From a virus: a stretch of DNA of 42,436 nucleotides. Position 1 is the stretch's first letter; every line of letters begins with the position of its first letter. A program made the position numbers and the translations under genes. The notes under the pieces are model-generated. The model ran no database searches. It had not been told where the DNA came from and saw nothing but the letters and a program-made list of their open reading frames with translations. Shown here piece after piece: positions 11,841-19,059 of the stretch. The DNA lies in IMG/VR virus record IMGVR_UViG_3300020733_000027, positions 1 to 42,436 of that record; one strand, 5' to 3'.

Positions 11841-12713
11841 ATGACACGAGTAGTTACCTCAGCAATGCTGTTAGCGGCACAGGCAGACGCCAAAAGCCTA
11901 GCACAAGAAGCGCCCGTCAAAGTACTTACAGAGTCCGACGAAGAGATCATGAAGCGTCTAGCGGATCGCTTTGAGATCCTAGAAGACATGACACGTGCTG
12001 TCAAGAAGGGCGATGTACGCTCTATGATCGTAACAGGGCCCCCAGGTGTGGGCAAATCGTTTGGTGTAGAGAAGGTCTTGAGCAAGCATGATGTTATGGC
12101 CAATATCGCCCAGGACGGCAAGTTAAAGAAGTATGAAGTGGTCAAGGGCGCGATGTCAGCACTAGGCTTGTACTCTAAGCTCTACGAGTTCTCAGACAAG
12201 AAGTCAATACTAGTGTTTGATGACTGTGACTCAGTACTACTTGATGACCTGAGCTTGAACATCCTAAAGGCTGCTCTGGACTCGGGCAAGAAGCGTATGA
12301 TCCATTGGAACACGGACTCTAGACTGCTCAAAGATCAGGGTGTGCCCAACTCATTTGAGTTCAAAGGTGGCGCTATCTTTATTACCAACATCAAGTTCGA
12401 TCACGTAAGGTCTAAGAAGCTCAAAGATCACTTGGAAGCACTAGAGTCACGCTGCCACTACTTGGATCTAACTATTGACACAGAGCGTGAGAAGCTGCTT
12501 CGTATACGTCAGGTAGTACGCGATGCGGGCATGCTGGACTCATATGACTTGTCAGAAGAAGCCAAGGTAGAAGTAGTAGACTTTATTAATGCCAACGCTG
12601 GTCGCATGCGTGAGCTGAGCTTACGTATGGTACTCAAGGTAGCAGACATACGTGCTAGCATGCCCACTAAGTGGCAGGCTGTAGCAGAAGTAACCTGCAT
12701 GCGCAACGCATAG
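11841..12713 (+). CDS. AAA-type ATPase (290 aa)
   Basis: ATG 11841 follows CAGGAGCGACG; the longer frame from 11781 would contain the promoter. Walker A GPPGVGKS at residues 66-73 and Walker B ILVFDDCD near 123-130 are clear, with an HWNTDSRLL (sensor-1-like) region after them and a C-terminal helical lid. The family is common in phages of uncertain function; proposed uses include helicase loading and remodelling of complexes. It ends the early plus-strand region; its mRNA continues into the two-loop RNA and terminator at 12748-12838. Confidence 0.85.
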   Translation: MTRVVTSAMLLAAQADAKSLAQEAPVKVLTESDEEIMKRLADRFEILEDMTRAVKKGDVRSMIVTGPPGVGKSFGVEKVLSKHDVMANIAQDGKLKKYEVVKGAMSALGLYSKLYEFSDKKSILVFDDCDSVLLDDLSLNILKAALDSGKKRMIHWNTDSRLLKDQGVPNSFEFKGGAIFITNIKFDHVRSKKLKDHLEALESRCHYLDLTIDTEREKLLRIRQVVRDAGMLDSYDLSEEAKVEVVDFINANAGRMRELSLRMVLKVADIRASMPTKWQAVAEVTCMRNA

Positions 12714-12747
12714 CAGTGCAGTAAGCAGCCCTAGAGCTGTAGTAGTA

Positions 12748-12838
12748 CAGTGGCCCACGCGAATCGCTCCCGCTAGGCCTCTGAGTAGTTCGGACTCGAC
12801 CATACAGTGATTCGCTCCCACTAGGTCGAGTCTTTTTT
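12748..12838 (+). ncRNA. Two-stem-loop RNA with anti-leader loops
   Basis: Stem-loop 1 (12748-12783): outer CAG-T-GGCC / GGCC-T-CTG, inner GCG/CGC, 9-nt loop AATCGCTCC. Stem-loop 2 (12793-12832): outer GACTCGACC/GGTCGAGTC, inner AGTG/CACT, 9-nt loop ATTCGCTCC, then six T. Both loops are complementary to the GGAGCGA(A) core shared by the leaders of about thirteen genes in this window. No promoter of its own is seen, so it is likely the 3' end of the ATPase transcript. On the other strand the same sites read GGGAGCGAAT and GGGAGCGATT. Confidence 0.6.
12793..12838 (+). terminator. Rho-independent terminator of the early plus-strand region
   Basis: A perfect 9-bp stem GACTCGACC/GGTCGAGTC and a TTTTTT tract. 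It closes the last early operon. Confidence 0.85.
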
Positions 12839-12888
12839 GGCATTGACTTTGGGCGGTCGGGGCATACATTCTTTTTGATTCTTTTATC

Positions 12889-12960
12889 ATGGTGGTCGGC
12901 ATGCAAATTATATTAATAACTATTTTTTTGATTATGGCATGCAAATTTTGGTGGCTATAG
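12889..12960 (+). CDS. Possible tiny membrane peptide (23 aa)
   Basis: ATG to TAG, mostly hydrophobic (MQIILITIFLIMACKFWW after a short MVVG). It has a lipobox-like MAC and a short C-terminal tail. A weak promoter-like TTGACT...TACATT lies upstream, but there is no Shine-Dalgarno sequence. A 12-bp direct repeat GGCATGCAAATT (12898-12909 and 12936-12947) lies within it. The frame may be chance; listed because hydrophobic peptides of this size are a known phage product class. Confidence 0.25.
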   Translation: MVVGMQIILITIFLIMACKFWWL

Positions 12961-13047
12961 GTGCAAAATCACCAGGCTGAATCTGTAAGTACTTGTTTAT
13001 AATTTTTTACGCGACAGGTTTTTTAGGCTGCAGGACCCATTTGGCCC

Positions 13048-13055
13048 TATAAATA
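13048..13055 (+). promoter_or_regulatory. T4-type late promoter abutting the start codon
   Basis: Exact TATAAATA, then CTTGAT and ATG 13062, only six bases away. In T4 the start of transcription is about six bases from the box, so the mRNA would begin at the ATG. Upstream, 13002-13035 shares a conserved block with the late promoter at 14591. Confidence 0.75.
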
Positions 13056-13061
13056 CTTGAT

Positions 13062-13619
13062 ATGAAAATTTCAGAAATCGTTCAAAAAAAACCGCTAGCA
13101 CACCACAGTGTAATGACTACTATTACTGTAGGACCATGGCAAGTTCAATTGGACACGCATGCACTGGCCAGCCGTGTAGATCCCCAGCGATCCGTTCCTC
13201 AACATGAGTTTGTTGCCATCATGAACTCGGCTTGTAACACTCCCGGCACTCTTGACACTATTCCCATAGGACGAGGAGCATTTTTCCAGGATACTAATAC
13301 TCGTGTCAGCTTGTATTTTAAAAGACTTGATCAGCATACTCTACGTTTAGAAACAGTGCTGGGAGCTGGTCAACAGCCAAAACCACCCCTATTCCGTAGA
13401 CCAGTTACGCCATGGCAACCTAATGCTCAACGAGTCCAACGACAACAGGCCATAGATCAACAGCTAGCTCAGCAGGTTCAACAACGGGGAAGAGATAGTC
13501 TAAGCCAGGATCTAGAACAGGCCAAACCTAGTCTAGACATGTATCAATCTTTGAATCGCGCAGAACGCCGCGCTTTTGATCGCATGGTTAACAAACAAAA
13601 GAAAAAGCCCTACGAATAG
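13062..13619 (+). CDS. Hypothetical late protein (185 aa)
   Basis: The start MKISEIVQKKPLAHH resembles the MK-[IT]-x-E-[IL] N-termini of other late proteins here. Residues about 20-100 are beta-rich (TITVGPWQVQLDTHAL; RVSLYFKRLDQHTLRLETV). From about 105 it is Gln/Arg/Pro-rich (RQQAIDQQLAQQVQQRG), likely helical or disordered, and it ends in a Lys tract. No homologue recognised. A virion or morphogenesis protein is plausible because of the late promoter. The stop lies in a hairpin that would terminate minus-strand transcripts. Confidence 0.7.
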   Translation: MKISEIVQKKPLAHHSVMTTITVGPWQVQLDTHALASRVDPQRSVPQHEFVAIMNSACNTPGTLDTIPIGRGAFFQDTNTRVSLYFKRLDQHTLRLETVLGAGQQPKPPLFRRPVTPWQPNAQRVQRQQAIDQQLAQQVQQRGRDSLSQDLEQAKPSLDMYQSLNRAERRAFDRMVNKQKKKPYE

Positions 13620-13624
13620 GGCTT
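13602..13624 (-). terminator. Minus-strand terminator at the end of gene 13062-13619
   Basis: Perfect 8-bp stem AAGCCCTA/TAGGGCTT with a 4-nt loop (13605-13624); on the minus strand it is followed by TTTTTCTTTT. It could stop leftward transcripts that run past 15302 against the plus-strand late genes. Confidence 0.6.
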
Positions 13625-13857
13625 AGAGTCTGCGGGCATGTCCCGTATAGTACTGCACCAGTTGTCAAATCCTTCTAGTTAGGAGGATTCTCCGAGTGCA
13701 TGAGTTTAGTTTGGGGTTTGTGATCTAAATACTCTAGGATATACATATAACCTCCAATACACAGAGCTTGTTCTGTGTACTAGTATTTACAGATTACACA
13801 CAGATTACAGCTGGAAATAGGCTGTTTCTAATCTCAGCACTTAAGGCTATATACTTG
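13625..13857 (+). other. Intergenic region with hairpins and a late-type box
   Basis: Contains a hairpin AATCCT/AGGATT (13668-13690), a TCTAAATA late-like box (13724-13731) and ACACAGA/TCTGTGT around 13760-13780. An in-frame TTG at 13768 would extend the next gene, but no ribosome-binding site supports it. Confidence 0.45.
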
Positions 13858-14070
13858 ATGAACACACACCTATGGTTATCTAGACTCTTAACAGCACTTA
13901 TCAGCATATTCCAAGCTGCTTCGCTTCGTGATCGTTACTATACTCTGGAACAGCGTTGTGAGCTATACTTGATAGCTCTAGATGATATAGAACGTATTAA
14001 CAGTAACTCTGCAAACCCTAATAGGCTTATCAGCAACATTATCACACATTTAAAATCTAATGGTAAATAA
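13858..14070 (+). CDS. Hypothetical protein (70 aa)
   Basis: ATG 13858 has AAGG about 11 bases upstream and a TATATACTTG stretch just before it. The protein starts MNTHLWLSRLLTALISIFQAAS, an amphipathic or membrane-associated helix, followed by a helical region (RDRYYTLEQRCELYLIALDDIERI). Its stop overlaps the late box of the next gene. Unknown function; a membrane-anchored helical protein is the best description. Confidence 0.6.
   Translation: MNTHLWLSRLLTALISIFQAASLRDRYYTLEQRCELYLIALDDIERINSNSANPNRLISNIITHLKSNGK
14062..14069 (+). promoter_or_regulatory. Late-promoter-like box GGTAAATA
   Basis: GGTAAATA at the end of the upstream gene, seven bases before ATG 14077. The predicted transcript would be leaderless or nearly so. 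Confidence 0.5.
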
Positions 14071-14076
14071 TTTACT

Positions 14077-14526
14077 ATGAAAACACTACGTGACTACATC
14101 GATATAATTCGTACCAATGAAGGTATTGCTAGTGATCTAGCCAAGGGTGCAAGCAGTATTGCACGACAAGCAGCACCTGCTACATTAGGTCATCTACTAG
14201 AACTAGTTCAACGTCAACGCGGTAATCTGGCGCAAATTTCACAGCTAGCAACTAACCCAAACTCCTTACCAGATGTACTACAACGTCTTAAAGCTCTACA
14301 CGGTGATCTATACGATATAGCACACTATAACAATAAGAATCCTCAAATACTAGCCCAAGTCAATCAGTTACGTGATCAACTAGCAGGCATTATTAGACAT
14401 ACCGAGCAAAGTGCTAGTCAACCCGGAATGTCCGGTTTTCTACTGCAAACTATACGTCAAGATCTAGTTCCAACACTTACACGCAAGCTAGCAGAATTAG
14501 AACAGCTGGTAAAAGCGGCCCCCTAA
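14077..14526 (+). CDS. Helical late protein (149 aa)
   Basis: The protein begins MKTLRDYIDIIRTNEGIASD, an amphipathic helix resembling the capsid-targeting N-terminus of T4 internal proteins (MKTYQEF-type). The rest is almost wholly helical, with repeated Leu/Gln heptad-like spacing (LLELVQRQRGNLAQISQLATNP; VLQRLKALHGDLYDIAHY; QVNQLRDQLAGIIRHTEQ; LTRKLAELEQLVKAA). Coiled-coil association is likely. No homologue recognised. Late control and the N-terminus suggest a head-internal protein, which is inference. Confidence 0.65.
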   Translation: MKTLRDYIDIIRTNEGIASDLAKGASSIARQAAPATLGHLLELVQRQRGNLAQISQLATNPNSLPDVLQRLKALHGDLYDIAHYNNKNPQILAQVNQLRDQLAGIIRHTEQSASQPGMSGFLLQTIRQDLVPTLTRKLAELEQLVKAAP

Positions 14527-14590
14527 AAACTCTAAGTACTTCCCCAAAATTTTTTGCGCACCAATTTTTTAGGCCTGTAGACCCGGTTCA

Positions 14591-14598
14591 GCTAAGTA
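14591..14598 (+). promoter_or_regulatory. Late-promoter-like box GCTAAGTA
   Basis: GCTAAGTA, then CTAGC, then ATG 14604. The upstream block 14548-14590 matches that at 13002-13047 (AATTTTTT-[AG]-CGC ... TTTTTTAGGC...GACCC). Confidence 0.6.
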
Positions 14599-14603
14599 CT
14601 AGC

Positions 14604-15086
14604 ATGAACTTTATGGAAAACTGGACTCCACTCGTCCAACTGCTAACACCCAAAGAGGGACGAGTAATCGCCATGGATACCGAACAGGATCCTGAGATTG
14701 ACTACCACATGGCATCAGTACGGTGGCGGCACTATGATCCCGAGCAGCATTTTGCCACTAGAGATCTCACTCGTATCATACTGGATCTGGGCTTGGGCAA
14801 GACCACACAGGCCTGGGTTACTCGTGTAGACCCCGGTTGTCACGCTCCCTGGCAGCAGGAACTAGTCGACGCCGATCTAACTCGCTATACCGTTGTTCTA
14901 CAGGACATGACTCCCGGGCAGGTCTTATGTATAGGGCCCGATACCTACAGTAAGTTAGTAGCAGGCAAGATCATCCTGTGGAACGACGTCAACTATCAAA
15001 GACTCATCATGAACGGTGGCTATACGCCTATTTGGCTCTTGGATCTCGTGGGCACAAGGCATTTCTTACCTGTCGTCACCAAGTAA
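14604..15086 (+). CDS. Hypothetical protein (160 aa)
   Basis: The start is ATG 14604, five bases after the late box; an alternative is ATG 14613. The protein is alpha/beta with several strand-like segments (EGRVIAMDTEQDPEIDYHM; LTRIILDLGLGKTTQAWVT; RYTVVLQDMTPGQVLCIGPDTY). The WVTRVDPGCHAPWQQELV stretch and the final strands resemble a small jelly-roll or cupin-like protein, but no metal-binding motif is clear. No family recognised. Confidence 0.65.
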   Translation: MNFMENWTPLVQLLTPKEGRVIAMDTEQDPEIDYHMASVRWRHYDPEQHFATRDLTRIILDLGLGKTTQAWVTRVDPGCHAPWQQELVDADLTRYTVVLQDMTPGQVLCIGPDTYSKLVAGKIILWNDVNYQRLIMNGGYTPIWLLDLVGTRHFLPVVTK

Positions 15087-15098
15087 TAGCTCTAGAGA

Positions 15099-15106
15099 GA
15101 TAAGTA
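15099..15106 (+). promoter_or_regulatory. Late-promoter-like box GATAAGTA
   Basis: GATAAGTA, 20 bp before ATG 15127, with AGGAGCGACT between. One of the few late-type promoters coupled to the early-type leader. Confidence 0.5.
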
Positions 15107-15126
15107 CACTTATACTAGGAGCGACT

Positions 15127-15351
15127 ATGGCACATAGAGTAAGAACACACCGCTGGCATCGTGGCCAGCTTAGAATACACGATGAACTATTTGAAACGTT
15201 TGAGCTAGCTGATCTCTTTGCACGCACACGTTTTGGCGCAGAATCAGTTAAGATCTACAACGATGACAATTTCGTAGTTAAGAATATTGTTTCGGGACAG
15301 GTCAGCTGGGACTACGCTTCGGGCTACGACTATCCACAGAGTTATAGTTAA
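15127..15351 (+). CDS. Hypothetical protein (74 aa)
   Basis: ATG 15127 follows CTAGGAGCGACT. The product is a basic, then mixed protein (AHRVRTHRWHRGQLRIHDELFETFELADLF, VKIYNDDNFVVKNIVSGQVSW). The layout fits small 'x-FELADLFAR' proteins of phages that share a strand-helix-strand fold, but no specific match. It overlaps the 3' end of the convergent gene 15302-15715 by 50 bp. Confidence 0.7.
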   Translation: MAHRVRTHRWHRGQLRIHDELFETFELADLFARTRFGAESVKIYNDDNFVVKNIVSGQVSWDYASGYDYPQSYS

Positions 15352-15715
15352 CTCCCTGCTGTGCTCGATAGCGAGCCAGTTCAGCCGCTTCACCTTCACC
15401 AGCACCCTGAGAGTATACCAGTAAGAATGTGGCCACAGCCGCAGGGCCCAACTTGATGATGTTGCTGAGTAGCTGTAGATCGCTTAGGGCTGACAAGCCA
15501 TCGCGGGCAAATTTAGGAAGTGGTAAATCGGGTGCTACCGCTTGGAAAGCGTTGACTATAGCAGATGAGTAACGACCCTGTGCTAGATCACTAGCAGCTT
15601 CAATCATGTTGGGACCATACTGTCCAAATATCCGTTGTACTACCGGGCTGTCAGATAGCCTAGCCACAGTGTTGGTAGCTACCAAAGGAGCGGCAGTTAG
15701 TTCACGCAGGCGCAT
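15302..15715 (-). CDS. Hypothetical late protein (137 aa)
   Basis: ATG overlaps the stop of the 548-residue gene (TAATG). It begins MRLRELTAAPLVATNTVARL and contains a helical segment (NMIEAASDLAQGRYSSAIVNAFQAVAPDLPLPKF) and a hydrophobic stretch (LGPAAVATFLLVYSQG) that may be membrane-associated or buried. The C-terminus is basic. The 3' end overlaps the plus-strand gene 15127-15351. No family recognised. Confidence 0.65.
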   Translation of the reverse strand: MRLRELTAAPLVATNTVARLSDSPVVQRIFGQYGPNMIEAASDLAQGRYSSAIVNAFQAVAPDLPLPKFARDGLSALSDLQLLSNIIKLGPAAVATFLLVYSQGAGEGEAAELARYRAQQGVNYNSVDSRSPKRSPS

Positions 15716-17361
15716 TAGCTTTTCTTAGCGCGGCCCGCTTTCATGTTGGCCATCCAGTGTGCCAGTTGCCCTTTGCGCCCACCTTGATGTGCTACCTTAC
15801 GTAGTGTACTTACACTAGCATGAGTAGGCACACCTAGACGCTTGGAGTCACCTTTGTCTTCTGGATGACGGCCGTCTGCAAAGTTTTCCGGAGTAATTTT
15901 TTGAGCTAGTTTGATCTGATCAACCATGGGATTTAGATCTATTGGCTTGGCCGCAGGAGGTGTTGCAGGTGAGATATTGTGTAGCTCAGCATTGTACTTA
16001 CTGGCCCATTGTTCAGCAGCTTGTTGACTTGGGAATTTCTTAGTGAACAACTCGTATGCTTCGCGTTGACGATTAAACATACGCATGGCAGCTAGTACAG
16101 GTCCTACGGGTAGGATACCTTCTGTTTTACGAGCTTTCTTTTTCTTAGCGATAGCAATAGCAGCCTGCTGTGCTGGATTACCTTCCGCCACACCTTGTTG
16201 ATTTTTCTTTTGAGCGTCACGAGTTTGTTGTGCTAATTGTTTAACGGCTTTGCCGGGTTGGCGAGGTTTCTTGCCAGACTTGGCCCAAACATCATAATCA
16301 AACGGTGCGTTAGGATCTACTTTAGTGGCTTCATCTATATCACGATTGGCTTCGGCTTGTTTACGACCATCTCTCCAACCTTGACGAAATTCTACGTAGC
16401 TTTTGCTACCTTCTGGATATGGATTGTCGTAGTATTCCCCGCCTAAGCCGTCTGCTTCGCCTGCTTCATACGGTGTAAGGTCAACACCTTCCGCCACACC
16501 TTTGTCAAATGTTGATTCGTGTCCTTCGACTGCCTCTGGATGCTTGTGAACATACATTAATTCGCGTTTGGCTTCTGCGGCTGAATCAAATCCAACTACA
16601 CTATAACCTGTGCCATAGTGATGGACATACCACTCGCCATTACCTGGACTTGACTCGGGATCAATACCAATCTCTCCCACTGGGTTGCCGGCCTTGTCTT
16701 TGAATACTTTTTTAACTTGATCTGCAGGGTAAGCTACACTTTCATTAGGCACACAGTTATTAACACGGACGCTACCTTTGATCTTAGTGCCTTCCTTATG
16801 CTTGCCCTTCCAGCATTTAGCATCTAGACGCTGACGTACTTCTAACAAATTATCACCGTGGGTGGCACACATACCGCAGTCCGGACACACATGTTCCATT
16901 TCAACATCTTCGTTGTGTTTCTTTTTACCTGCACAGTGAGCTCGCTGACTGAATCCTTTGGGGTGTGAGCAGTTGATTGACTTCTTGTACTTCTGCGTCC
17001 ATTTTTCCTGGATGAGTCGCTCCTGCATGATCTCCTGCTCGGCGTGCTCAATTAGAGCGGCCATTTCTTCAATAGACTCACAGTGCCAACGGCGAAGTGC
17101 TAGTGCTTTGGGAGTAGGCTTGCCATTGGGTTTACGCATAGGACCCTTGTTGCCACTCATACGAGCACAAAAAGATTTACGGCGTTTAGCGGCCTTTGAG
17201 CCCTTCTTTAACTTTGAAGGTTTGGTAGTAACAGCAGTTTTAAGTTTGCTGCCAGGATGCTCACGACGATAAGCGTTGACAGCTTTTTGTGATAAGCCGT
17301 TGGTGTGATCGTGATGATTGACCCGGTTCCAATCTTCTGTTAAAATTTCTGTAATTTTCAT
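15715..17361 (-). CDS. Modular multidomain late protein, possible internal virion polyprotein (548 aa)
   Basis: N-terminus MKITEILTED resembles a T4 capsid-targeting tail with a prohead-protease-like site (ILTE|D). Recognisable modules: KRRKSFCARMSGNKGPM (residues 60-75), a block common in marine phage proteins; KYKKSINCSHPKGFSQRAHC (124-143), another shared block; a CPDCGMC cysteine pair (159-165); an RMF-like GxADG...NPYPEG...GWRDG module (302-332); and a C-terminal RHPEDKGDSKRLGVP...QLAHWMANMKAG block (498-542). GVAEG occurs twice (289-293, 390-394), with AVEG and KTEG between modules. Cotranslated with 17361-18023 through a TAATG junction. The polyprotein idea is inference. Confidence 0.7.
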   Translation of the reverse strand: MKITEILTEDWNRVNHHDHTNGLSQKAVNAYRREHPGSKLKTAVTTKPSKLKKGSKAAKRRKSFCARMSGNKGPMRKPNGKPTPKALALRRWHCESIEEMAALIEHAEQEIMQERLIQEKWTQKYKKSINCSHPKGFSQRAHCAGKKKHNEDVEMEHVCPDCGMCATHGDNLLEVRQRLDAKCWKGKHKEGTKIKGSVRVNNCVPNESVAYPADQVKKVFKDKAGNPVGEIGIDPESSPGNGEWYVHHYGTGYSVVGFDSAAEAKRELMYVHKHPEAVEGHESTFDKGVAEGVDLTPYEAGEADGLGGEYYDNPYPEGSKSYVEFRQGWRDGRKQAEANRDIDEATKVDPNAPFDYDVWAKSGKKPRQPGKAVKQLAQQTRDAQKKNQQGVAEGNPAQQAAIAIAKKKKARKTEGILPVGPVLAAMRMFNRQREAYELFTKKFPSQQAAEQWASKYNAELHNISPATPPAAKPIDLNPMVDQIKLAQKITPENFADGRHPEDKGDSKRLGVPTHASVSTLRKVAHQGGRKGQLAHWMANMKAGRAKKS

Positions 17362-18023
17362 TAGCTTAATCCTATGATATAACTCAGTGCAGTCTGTGAA
17401 CCAGTGGGCACAGTGCCTGCTACTGCTACTAGTCTATTGGTCACAGTCCAACTGACTGTTTGTGTAAATGTTTGATTCAGTGAGTCTACTATACTGATAG
17501 TCAGTACATTGTATTCGATAGCGGCTGTTATAGGTGTACCAGATAATACTAGCGTACTAGAGTTAGTTAGCCCTGAATAGACCAAGCCACTGGGAGTTAG
17601 TCCGCTGGTAGAGAATGTATAGGGTGTAGTACCGCCCTGTGGTATGAATTCACAGCGGAATGGCACTCCAACTGTAGCTGAAAACACTGTGGGCGTTAGT
17701 GCTGTGATAGCAGGTCCCGGAACATAAGCGGGCCATGAAATAGTCACGGGATACAGCACAGCATTATCACTGAGAGCCACTCCATCTGCGGGCAATGCGG
17801 TAATAGTGTAGCCATTTGCGATAAACAGTGCAGCAGCCTGCGAGTATTGTCTTTTGGTCCAGCGTATAGCCAATTGTGTTTGCCCTGCGGCAGCACTAGT
17901 GGTTATAGCATCAAAGACCACTTGATACTGGGCAACTAGACTGGCTTGGGCAGCCTGTTGCTGAGCGAGGCTTACTCCAGCTACAGTTTGAGAGGCTTGA
18001 CTAGCGGTATATATTGACATCAT
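17361..18023 (-). CDS. Ig-like structural protein (220 aa)
   Basis: The start has two ATGs (18023 and 18020). The late box ends one base before the first, so the second fits the expected transcription start better. Residues 1-75 are helical and Gln/Ala-rich (SLAQQQAAQASLVAQYQVVFDAITTS). From about 110 there is an Ig-like domain of the He_PIG type (ITALTPTVFSATVGVPFRCEF... TTPYTFSTSGLTPSGLVYSG... LSGTPI... YNVLTISIVDSLNQ). Such domains decorate phage virions and aid surface binding. First gene of a late operon. Confidence 0.75.
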   Translation of the reverse strand: MMSIYTASQASQTVAGVSLAQQQAAQASLVAQYQVVFDAITTSAAAGQTQLAIRWTKRQYSQAAALFIANGYTITALPADGVALSDNAVLYPVTISWPAYVPGPAITALTPTVFSATVGVPFRCEFIPQGGTTPYTFSTSGLTPSGLVYSGLTNSSTLVLSGTPITAAIEYNVLTISIVDSLNQTFTQTVSWTVTNRLVAVAGTVPTGSQTALSYIIGLS

Positions 18024-18024
18024 G

Positions 18025-18032
18025 TATTTATT
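18025..18032 (-). promoter_or_regulatory. Late promoter box AATAAATA, touching the ATG
   Basis: Minus strand AATAAATA, then C, ATG, ATG. Its expected initiation point falls at the second ATG. Confidence 0.6.
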
Positions 18033-18205
18033 TCGGACCCGTGACGGTCTGAGCTAGTCGAGACAGTGAAAGAGGCCAAGAGAGGAGCCCAAACCGGAAC
18101 GCTAGTTCGCGTTAGCCGCTTCGCTGCTTCGCAGCTAGTATATCTAGCAGCCTAATTTTTTCCGCTTACGCTTCGCGATTAAAATTTTTTGCGGCCGCTT
18201 CGCGC

Positions 18206-18213
18206 GATAAGTA
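18206..18213 (+). promoter_or_regulatory. Late-promoter-like box GATAAGTA
   Basis: GATAAGTA, then CTAGC, then ATG 18219, as at 14591. The preceding stretch 18186-18205 carries AAATTTTTTGCG, the block also seen upstream of 13048 and 14591. Confidence 0.6.
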
Positions 18214-18218
18214 CTAGC

Positions 18219-18431
18219 ATGATCACTCAATATACCCAAGAAGCTGAAGATTCCAACACTACACAGTCTACTAATAATAGCCCCTTATCGGCAGCCCCTA
18301 GTTCGCAAGAAATTGATAGCCATTACGAAATGGCTGAACTACGCAGTGAAGTTGCTAGATTGAGTCGACGCATTAATCGACTAGAAGGACAAGTACAGTC
18401 TTTAGAAGCTGTTATAAGGTCTCGGGGTTAA
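18219..18431 (+). CDS. Short coiled-coil protein (70 aa)
   Basis: ATG 18219 lies five bases after the late box; the longer frame from 18189 precedes that promoter. The N-terminal 35 residues are Ser/Thr/Asn-rich and likely disordered (TQEAEDSNTTQSTNNSPLSA). The C-terminal half is a clear heptad pattern (MAELRSEVARLSRRINRLEGQVQSLEAVI), so it likely forms a coiled coil. The end overlaps the convergent oxygenase gene by 20 bp. No family assigned. Confidence 0.65.
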   Translation: MITQYTQEAEDSNTTQSTNNSPLSAAPSSQEIDSHYEMAELRSEVARLSRRINRLEGQVQSLEAVIRSRG

Positions 18432-19059
18432 TACCAGTATTATCTAGTGCGTAGTTGCCGGCAATTGAAATACGGAATTCATTGCTTGACTGGAATGGAT
18501 ATACCTGATGAAATAGCGGACTTGGAAATATAACACAGTCACCCTCAAACGTTTGTTCTAACGGATATGTATAGTGTTGAATAGTTCCCAGGATATTAGT
18601 ATAGCTAAAATTAGTAGTTCCACCTAAGACACGTTCTTTAGGAATATAAGGGTGTAGTGCTGCTTCACTGTCGCGAGTAAATGGAATCTTAAGCCAAATA
18701 ATCCAACTAAAAACACCCGGATGATTATGTGCAGGATTATACTCATTTGGGCCCATAAAGTTGACCCAAGCACTGGTTAATTTAATTGGTGCAGGGAATT
18801 CAGTTTGATTCTGAACACCTAACCATCCTGTATCTCGATCAAACTGTGCTAGCTCTGGACGTAGTAGCTTGTCTAGGTGTGGTAAGCAATCATGCAGTTT
18901 ATATTCACGAGCAATATTACCAACTAGTTCTAGATGGCTAGGATCTGCTGATTCCCAATCGTTTTGTATCTTATTAACTTCGTCCCAGACGGGCTTTAGT
19001 TGTGCGATATTAAAATGTGTTTGGTATATACCAAGGTTTCTAAAAAATATTGTTCCCAT
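18412..19059 (-). CDS. 2OG-Fe(II) oxygenase-like protein (215 aa)
   Basis: The core FMGPNEYNPAHNHPGVFSWI (H111, H113) with a distal H184 (PLFHQVYPF) and R196 (EFRISIAGN) matches the double-stranded beta-helix oxygenase layout: a metal-binding H-x-H/D pair, a distal His and an Arg that binds 2-oxoglutarate. Substrate unknown; phage members may hydroxylate proteins or nucleic acids. It is driven by a sigma70-type promoter overlapping a palindrome and would be translated from a nearly leaderless mRNA. One of four such enzymes in this window. Confidence 0.8.
   Translation of the reverse strand: MGTIFFRNLGIYQTHFNIAQLKPVWDEVNKIQNDWESADPSHLELVGNIAREYKLHDCLPHLDKLLRPELAQFDRDTGWLGVQNQTEFPAPIKLTSAWVNFMGPNEYNPAHNHPGVFSWIIWLKIPFTRDSEAALHPYIPKERVLGGTTNFSYTNILGTIQHYTYPLEQTFEGDCVIFPSPLFHQVYPFQSSNEFRISIAGNYALDNTGINPETL

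Noticed and set aside
12621-12944. 107-aa minus-strand frame
   Set aside because: Antisense to the ATPase and the two-loop RNA. A shorter version starts after GGGAGCGAAT at an ATG, so it is a possible alternative use of the region, but there is no promoter on that strand.
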